Shown: piece after piece, positions 57,837 through 64,000 of the stretch | Numbering within the stretch: position 1 is the stretch's first letter | Layout: each line of letters starts with the position of its first letter | DNA from: Symbiodinium kawagutii | Taxonomy: Eukaryota > Sar > Dinophyceae > Suessiales > Symbiodiniaceae | Direction of reading: 5' to 3' | Assembly: GCA_009767595.1 (NCBI GenBank) | Contig: VSDK01027748.1 | Span: 389,012-453,011 of the forward strand | Length of the DNA: 64,000 nucleotides | The notes under the pieces: model-generated | Told to the model about the DNA's origin: nothing | Databases searched by the model: none | Seen by the model: the letters and a program-made list of their open reading frames with translations, nothing else | Translations under genes and position numbers: made by a program

Positions 57837-58076
57837 TCAGTGTGCTTCATTAACCTTAGAAGAACTCCCAAAAGGCAGAAGTTCCTCTGCTGATGACCAG
57901 GCACTGACTCTGACGTCGCTGTCGCTTTGAAGGAAGACCTTCAGATCCAACTGGTCATCACTGGTCGGCAGCTGGGCACCCAGCAATTGGCCAATTCTTA
58001 CGGCGCAAAGCTCACCATCCTGAGCTGGGCATTGCTGAGAATTTTTCCGCCAAAAACCATCGCGTTGACCAAACAC
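57837..58076 (-). CDS. Candidate 3' exon
   Basis: The frame reads DGELCAVRIGQLLGAQLPTS and then QLDLKVFLQSDSDVRVSAWS, ending in TGA or leaving at TCTAAG|GTTAAT. It looks like a beta-rich domain. Several coding-like minus segments lie upstream (58601-58110, for example LLSVYNTSLLDVDHLDLFRP and SKLEDIIKFFKMMKNYHDEA) in differing frames, so a multi-exon gene is likely here. Confidence 0.45.
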   Translation of the reverse strand: MFGQRDGFWRKNSQQCPAQDGELCAVRIGQLLGAQLPTSDDQLDLKVFLQSDSDVRVSAWSSAEELLPFGSSSKVNEAH

Positions 58077-58659
58077 ACACGCGACACCTCCATGTCATGA
58101 AGTTGGTCGAATATCATGAGCAAAAGTGTGTATACAACGTGGACACCCAACTTGAAGCAGTGCTAGTTCTTGCGCAATGCTCCACAGACTTCTGTTTGAT
58201 TGTAGGGAAACAGAAATAAACTGATGAAGTTCGCGCTAAGTTTCCAATTGTAAAGTTATGCGCATGGCAAAGCCAATAAACCAATCCCAAGGGATTCACC
58301 CCACTTGCCTCATCATGGTAGTTCTTCATCATCTTGAAAAACTTGATGATGTCCTCGAGCTTGCTACAACAACTTACAAGAAAATAAGCAGCCAATTTTG
58401 CTACGCTCAAACTGCATTGCAAACTGCAGAGCTTCTACAACAATTTGATGCAGCGAAGTTTCCCTGCAATCCAACTGGTTGAATTTTGCACGACATCTGA
58501 TGCAGCTCTCTCTGTGGGGCCATGCTGACAGGTCTGAACAAATCCAAGTGGTCCACGTCCAGCAGCGATGTGTTGTAAACACTCAATAGTTGATCCAGCA
58601 AAGTCAGTCAGCAAGTAACGGTCTGATTCTCAGCTAGAACTCCGCTAATTGACTGGGTT

Positions 58660-58883
58660 TGGGGGGGTCATTCCATGTTAAAACACTTGGAGACAAGACT
58701 AGAATGGTGACTTGGAAATACTTGGAAGATACTACGGATCATCAACTGATCCAAGAAGTATTGTTTGACGGAAGGCAATTAGTGTGCCCATGCAATCAAG
58801 AAGTGCATGGCCCATCCTCAAACTCCATGGTCAGCAAGGATTCTTTCAACACCTGCCATGGTTTCCAAAAAGAAGTTTGCTAG
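58660..58883 (+). CDS. Candidate exon
   Basis: The frame reads KTRMVTWKYLEDTTDHQLIQ and then EVLFDGRQLVCPCNQEVHGP to TAG. Moderately protein-like. Function unknown. Confidence 0.35.
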
Positions 58884-59216
58884 TGGCATGTGAAACATAC
58901 CACCATGATGAACATGAGGATACCACATCCATAAGCAGCTGTATGCTGCTACCTCTCTTGCATCTGGCATGCCCCGAATCCGACACACTTAGTTTTGCTA
59001 TGAAGCGTCCAACTCCGTAATGCGCACAGGGTCGGAAGGAAACTTGGAGCATGTGGAAAAGGTATTTATCAATCTTCTGATGAGTTGGATCCAAAACTCT
59101 GCAGCCTCAAAACTGTGAGCATCTGTGAGCTATAGTCCCTGTTTTTTTTTCAAAATTCACCACCTGAGGAGAACTTGCTGTTGCAAACATGAGGACTTGC
59201 ATCCAGCTGGTAGCGT

Positions 59217-59653
59217 GTGCTGTCTGATCAGGGTATCTCTAGAGACCTACGTCTTGGACCTCCTGTCTCTCAGCAACGAGAGGTGCTATGGAAAACAAGT
59301 TCTGCCCAAAGCCGTAGCTCAGAAATTTCTTTTCAAACCAAGCGATCGTCCCCTTTTCACGGTATCCCAACCATGCCCAAACTATTTCTTTCTGAGTGCA
59401 AAATATTGACGCACATTTGGGACGATGCAGTGCTGCTGGGATGAGCCGCGTTTTGGGAACAAAGGCCTTTGAGCTCTGTGAGATCATTTCGTGCAGAAAG
59501 TGCGGCATTTCAGATCGTGTTGATGGCACGCCGGAATCCTTTGCAAAAAATACAAAAACTGACCATCCACATTCTAACTGGGATGTCGAGGAGAAAAAGA
59601 TCGCTTTCTGGAGCACGTTGAGCAACTCCATCAAACAGCATAAGACCATTCAG
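59217..59653 (+). CDS. Candidate exon(s) with a probable frameshift, CxxC motif
   Basis: The first frame reads LETYVLDLLSLSNERCYGKQ and then RPLFTVSQPCPNYFFLS to a TGA at about 59408. A second frame, offset by one base at the same place, reads NIDAHLGRCSAAGMSRVLGT, FELCEIISCRKCG and EEKKIAFWSTLSNSIKQHKT, and leaves at a donor ATTCAG|GTTAGC. With no room for an intron, a single-base indel around 59400 would unite them into one exon of about 145 codons. No family was recognised. Confidence 0.45.
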
Positions 59654-59691
59654 GTTAGCAAAACCACATGAAACTCACGGTGTTCCAGTCC

Positions 59692-59755
59692 CGACCCCTA
59701 GTCATCCCTAGTCATCCCCAGTCATCCCTAGTCATCCCTAGTCCATCCATTCCTA
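59692..59755. repeat. 10-bp tandem repeat (CCTAGTCATC)
   Basis: Six copies of TAGTCATCCC with small changes. Confidence 0.9.
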
Positions 59756-60329
59756 GTCACGTTGAAACTCGTCCCTTGGAAAATGGAAACAGCTCGGCCT
59801 GCAGGATCGACACAGCGATGCGGAGGATCACCGGAAGACCCTCGCACATGATCACGTCCCACAGGACCATGACCTCAACACAGCGGCGCTGTTGGAAGAC
59901 AGCGGGATGCTAAAGCTCAACTTGTCTGGGATTTGCCAACGACTGTGATTCAGCGACTGTGATTTTCCAAGTAGATCCAACTGACAAGTTGATTGTAAAT
60001 CCAACGACTGTGATTCAGGCTGTGCTTACTGTGAACTTCATTGAAGCCTTTGGAACTTAAACGACACAACACCGGTGCAGTATACCTCCCATGACGCAAA
60101 AGAAGATAAGTATGCGAATCTTGTGACTGTGTGCGTGTTGTGTGTGTGGGTTCCATCATGCATTTGCACAAGAAGAATGAAGATAATTCAAGATACAATG
60201 TGTATGATAGAATCCCTGCTGTAGCAAAGAGTGCGACGCCATCATCCCCGACTTGGGGCACCACCATTGAAATCGGGAAGCAATTGATGAAAAGGGTGAG
60301 AAACCACTGGTGGAGGTACCTCGGTTCAG

Positions 60330-60525
60330 TGGGATGGCAAAATCGAAGGGTCCAGTTCAGCGACCAAACTTTTCAAAACTGATCCTGTGCTCGGATGACT
60401 TGCAGCTGCAGCGAGCGGCTTTTTGTTGCGCTTTGCAGGGGCCGTGCACTTTTGAAGAGTTGCAGAAACAGGCCACTCTCCGAAAATCTGGCACTGCTCC
60501 AGTCTGGCACTTTGATGCAATGTGA
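60330..60525 (+). CDS. Candidate 3' exon
   Basis: After CCTCGGTTCAG|T the frame reads MAKSKGPVQRPNFSKLILCS, QRAAFCCALQGPCTFEELQK and a short tail to TGA. It would be the 3' end of a plus-strand gene converging on the GH16 gene, whose stop is only 62 bp away. Confidence 0.45.
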
Positions 60526-60587
60526 TGCACCTTCCAAGCCTGAGATAGGCTCCTTTAAACTGTTCTGAATCCTTTTCTCATGGCAGG

Positions 60588-61407
60588 CTATCGACAGGAA
60601 GCCTTGCATGCGCTCTTGCCCTTCCAGGTGCCTTCGTTTTTCTGTCCATCGCAAGGGTTGTTGCCGTCCAAGTAGCGATCATCCGCTGTGAGGCAGCTTC
60701 CAGATCCGATGCAAGGATATGTGCTCTCGCCATCCCACTTGTAGAACCTGAACCAGTCCTGAAGTCACTGAACATTCGAGACTATGTTGCTTAGAAACGG
60801 ATGGTTTGGCATCACAACTGCTCATCTTGCGGCCGAGGGTCATATTCGCTGGTCATAGGGTAGCGATTGTTGTAGATCTGCTTACCTCCAAATCAGACTG
60901 GTCATAAACAATGCCGACCGGAAGATCTTAACTCATCCAAGCATTCTTATCTTAACAATGTCGCAGCCTTTGCCTCCAAAATTCGCCTTTGGTCCAAAGA
61001 TCCACAAGTTCATCATGATCTTGGCCGACTTGTCAGGAATGGGAGGCCGCCCTCCATAGTGGGTTCTGACCACCTTGCCATCGATGAACCAGGTCACTTT
61101 GTTTGGAAGCCATTCAAATCCTCAGGTCCACCAGGTTGCAACGAAGTTGGTCCAAGCAAATCCCAAGCACCTTTGTGTTGCATGGTCAAAATCGAAGCTC
61201 AGCTAATGTGTCAACATTAACAAGCATATAGATATATACAGCACATACTTTGAAAGCTCATGGTGATTTCGTGCTCTTGGTGTGAAACTCACAAGACCTC
61301 GTTTCATTGAACAAGTCTTTCCAGTCTGCTACCCTGTGCCACTTGGAGGACGTTTCTGGATCAAACAACCGAGAAACCATAGGTGTGGAACTCTGCGCGT
61401 GCGTTTC
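60588..61407 (-). CDS. Glycoside hydrolase family 16 enzyme, 3' half (four exons)
   Basis: Exons: 61407-61378 (30 bp), 61120-60957, 60877-60842 (36 bp) and 60758-60588 ending in TAG; the phases join exactly. The spliced peptide reads FHTYGFEWLPNKVTWFIDGK, VVRTH, KIMMNLWIFGP, then YNNRYPMTSEYDWFRFYKWD. This is the C-terminal half of a GH16 beta-jelly-roll: the F/Y-H-x-Y-x-F-E-W strand, the W-F-I-D-G turn, the M-N-L-W strand and the final E-Y-D-W-F-R-F-Y strand. GH16 enzymes cleave or rearrange beta-1,3/1,4-glucans and galactans; laminarinase-type action is the likeliest guess. A Cys-rich tail of about 46 residues (five Cys) follows the domain. The catalytic ExDxxE motif must lie upstream, toward or inside the N gap, and was not seen. 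The intron at 60841-60759 is best read as TAT|GA...TTCAG|GAC. Confidence 0.8.
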
Positions 61408-61559
61408 CTTAGATGTCGCGTGAGGTTTCTGCGGTCAGAAACAAGCATGACAGCAATCTGAGAATCTGAGCCCGTCCAATCTCGAGATTTGTTTAAGCAA
61501 GTATCAGAAGCACTTGAACACAGGGTAGACCACCATTAAGCCAAAAGCAGAGAGGTTCG

Positions 61560-61598
61560 GGAACCGAACCGAACCGGTGGAACCGAACCGGCTGAACC
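61560..61598. repeat. CGAAC-type pentanucleotide repeat, left of gap
   Basis: GAACCGAACCGAACC-type repeat running into the N gap. Confidence 0.9.
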
Positions 61599-62342
61599 NN
61601 NNNNNNNNNNNNNNNNNNNNNNNNNNNNNNNNNNNNNNNNNNNNNNNNNNNNNNNNNNNNNNNNNNNNNNNNNNNNNNNNNNNNNNNNNNNNNNNNNNNN
61701 NNNNNNNNNNNNNNNNNNNNNNNNNNNNNNNNNNNNNNNNNNNNNNNNNNNNNNNNNNNNNNNNNNNNNNNNNNNNNNNNNNNNNNNNNNNNNNNNNNNN
61801 NNNNNNNNNNNNNNNNNNNNNNNNNNNNNNNNNNNNNNNNNNNNNNNNNNNNNNNNNNNNNNNNNNNNNNNNNNNNNNNNNNNNNNNNNNNNNNNNNNNN
61901 NNNNNNNNNNNNNNNNNNNNNNNNNNNNNNNNNNNNNNNNNNNNNNNNNNNNNNNNNNNNNNNNNNNNNNNNNNNNNNNNNNNNNNNNNNNNNNNNNNNN
62001 NNNNNNNNNNNNNNNNNNNNNNNNNNNNNNNNNNNNNNNNNNNNNNNNNNNNNNNNNNNNNNNNNNNNNNNNNNNNNNNNNNNNNNNNNNNNNNNNNNNN
62101 NNNNNNNNNNNNNNNNNNNNNNNNNNNNNNNNNNNNNNNNNNNNNNNNNNNNNNNNNNNNNNNNNNNNNNNNNNNNNNNNNNNNNNNNNNNNNNNNNNNN
62201 NNNNNNNNNNNNNNNNNNNNNNNNNNNNNNNNNNNNNNNNNNNNNNNNNNNNNNNNNNNNNNNNNNNNNNNNNNNNNNNNNNNNNNNNNNNNNNNNNNNN
62301 NNNNNNNNNNNNNNNNNNNNNNNNNNNNNNNNNNNNNNNNNN
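61599..62342. other. Assembly gap (744 N)
   Basis: Seven hundred and forty-four Ns lie between the pentanucleotide repeat and the 118-bp satellite. Any frame crossing it is meaningless. Confidence 0.98.
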
Positions 62343-62917
62343 TTTCCTACACAAGACTCCTTCAAAGTGGGCGCCTGAGACGTACAACAAATGGCTCCCA
62401 ATGAGCATATTTGCTTCTGTGATCCGGCAAAAAGCATCTATAACATCTTGGACGTGGTTTTCCTACACAAGACTCCTTCAAAGTGGGCGCCTGAGACGTA
62501 CAACAAATGGCTCCCAATGAGCATATTTGCTTTTCTGTGATCCGGCAAAAAGCATTTATAACATCTTGGACATGGCTTTCCTACACAAGACTCCTTCAAA
62601 GTGGGCGCCTGAGACGTACAACAAATGGCTCCCAATGAGCATATTTGGTTTTCTGTGATCCGGCAAAAAGCATTTATAACATCTTGGACATGGTTTTCCT
62701 ACACAAGACTCCTTCATAGTGGGCGCCTGAGACGTACAACAAATGGCTCCCAATGAGCATATTTGCTTTTCTGTGATCCGGCAAAAAGCATTTATAACAT
62801 CTTGGACATGGCTTTCCTACACAAGACTCCTTCAAAGTGGGCGCCTGAGACGTACAACAAATGGCTCCCAATGAGCATATTTGCTTTTCTGTGATCCGTC
62901 AAAAAGCATTTACATTT
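62343..62917. repeat. 118-bp satellite, five units
   Basis: Units begin (TTTCCTACACAAGACTCC) at 62343, 62459, 62577, 62695 and 62813. The first is 116 bp; the others are 118 bp and more than 95% alike. Each contains a 65-codon minus-strand frame, but 118 is not a multiple of three and the array is not one ORF. The left end is in the gap. Confidence 0.97.
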
Positions 62918-62949
62918 GACCAAACCATCAAAACTCTCTCAAACCCGTG

Positions 62950-63095
62950 CGCGAACCGATCTCCTGCACGAACCGAACCGAACCGAACCGATCTGTTGCA
63001 CGAACCGACAGGAACTGAAACCGGTTATGAACCGAACCGTCCCCTATCAGTTTCCAAAAACCGAAACCGAACCGAACCGAACCGAAACCACACTG
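62950..63095. repeat. CGAAC-type pentanucleotide repeat, right flank
   Basis: Interrupted ACCGAACCGAACCGA runs in the same orientation as on the left of the satellite. Confidence 0.9.
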
Positions 63096-63310
63096 CAAAA
63101 GACAAACCATAGGTATATATCATCTGGATAGGATAAAGCCATGCATATCATATGTATACACATACAACATGTCTACAGAAACAGTTTCAGTTTGCAGGTG
63201 GAACTTCAAGTGTGGATCAGGTGTTCATAGCTTGCAATCCGCGTATACACTCGGCATCCGATTCCGCGATAGCATTTCACACTCAAGTGATCATCAATGG
63301 TAAGGAGAAA

Positions 63311-63340
63311 CTCTCTCTCTCTCTTGAGAGAGAGAGAGAG
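63311..63340. repeat. (CT)7-TG-(AG)7 hairpin
   Basis: Fourteen-base arms with a two-base loop. Confidence 0.9.
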
Positions 63341-63344
63341 GTCT

Positions 63345-63780
63345 GTGCGAGAAGCTTGAAGCTTGAGTAATAGAAGTGAGACAATTTTGAGAGAAGATTG
63401 AGTGAGCGAAGTTTGAAAGACACTAATTTAAGAATTTGAAAGAAGGAGTGACAGGTTTAGAAAGAGAGGGTTAAAGAAAGATAAGTCTAGGTAAGGGACG
63501 TTCGAGTCAAAGAATCTTGAGCGGGGTAAGTCTGACTTGGAGAAGTTTTGAAAGAGATGAGTCTGCTTCAATTAGGTTTGAGAGAGGCAGGTCTCGGTCG
63601 AACAAGTTTGAACCAGGGAAGTTTGAGATGGGTGAGCTTGTTTGTGTGTATGTGCCTGTCGATTCAGTGACAGAAGTTCGAAGGAGGGAAGTCTGAGTGG
63701 GAGAGGTTTTTGAGAGGAGTCGTATGTGTGGGTAGAAGCAGTCTTGGAAAGAAGGGTGTGAGTGAGACACGATGGCTTCC
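63345..63780. repeat. Diverged ~15-bp purine-rich repeat
   Basis: Degenerate units near AAGTTTGAGAGAGGG/AAGTCTGACTTGGAG with strong purine bias on the plus strand. The minus strand reads pentapeptide-like text (SNLFD RDLPL SNLIE) before stops. Confidence 0.7.
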
Positions 63781-64000
63781 AAACAGATCAGCCCATGATT
63801 TGCACTTCTGGAGCTTGGGAACCCGGTTGGCCACGTGCTGGGCCAAACGGAAGCTGCATCTAATGCCGCTTTCGCGCCTCTTGTTTTGTGGACATCAAAA
63901 GGAAAAATTCACAAAAATTCAAAGGAAGTTAAAACAGTCAACTTGCAGATTGAATCTGAAACCGGAAGAATCAAAACTTGGACCAAACTAGGGCCAAACA

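Noticed and set aside
61493-62437. ORFs of about 275-314 residues
   Set aside because: They run through the 744-N gap.
62438-62871. Repeated 65-residue Cys-containing ORF on the minus strand
   Set aside because: It is one frame of a 118-bp satellite unit; 118 is not divisible by three, and the copies are separate, overlapping frames without codon bias.
1-64000. CRISPR, phage, plasmid or bacterial defence systems
   Set aside because: The tandem arrays have no spacer-like unique segments of constant length, no operonic genes are present, and the content is eukaryotic.

Overview
This is a gene-sparse eukaryotic nuclear contig, most likely from a dinoflagellate and probably Symbiodiniaceae-like. 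That is an inference. It rests on the absence of operons, Shine-Dalgarno sites and long intronless genes; on very short exons scattered among long AT-richer stretches; on acceptors of the form AG|G; on at least one intron best read with a GA donor; on a Mei2-type RRM gene and a RING/Cys-repeat gene of kinds I recall as common in dinoflagellates; and on abundant microsatellites, satellites and small inverted-repeat elements. There are three assembly gaps: 4036-4045, 40453-40469 and 61599-62342. I saw no tRNA, rRNA, CRISPR array, plasmid or phage feature.

Four genes are supported well enough to name. A Mei2-like RNA-binding protein lies on the minus strand at about 7272-5465. A Met/Gln-rich low-complexity protein is at 37196-36795 (minus). 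A RING-finger protein with three Cys-rich repeats is at 50114-49284 (minus). The 3' half of a glycoside hydrolase family 16 enzyme is at 61407-60588 (minus), split into at least four exons. A further set of exons has good reading frames, G/C-rich third codon positions and plausible splice sites but no recognisable family. Examples are 19016-19937 (+), 23747-23635 (-), 25424-25321 (-), 30520-30303 (-), 42116-41883 (-), 45744-45391 (-) and 53933-54056 (+). Exon calls below confidence 0.5 are tentative: many segments here are open and protein-like on both strands, so strand can be wrong.

Repeats by region: a decamer array runs off the left edge (1-297); triplet arrays at 2.1, 4.7, 17.2 and 35.2 kb; a 59-bp AT satellite ending in a perfect 66-bp palindrome at 34.3-34.9 kb; a tetranucleotide tract at 48.5-48.9 kb; and a 118-bp satellite flanked by CGAAC-type repeats at 61.6-63.1 kb beside the largest gap. 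A ~105-bp element with terminal inverted repeats occurs at least four times. Stretches not listed (for example 10.2-10.9, 12.5-13.1, 29.2-30.2, 39.5-40.4, 42.7-43.5 and 44.6-45.3 kb) hold AT-rich intergenic or intronic sequence in which I could not support a gene. I found no convincing new multi-gene system. The most unusual items are the RING protein with its rearranged ligand order, the micro-exon GH16 gene, the palindromic AT satellite and the small inverted-repeat family.
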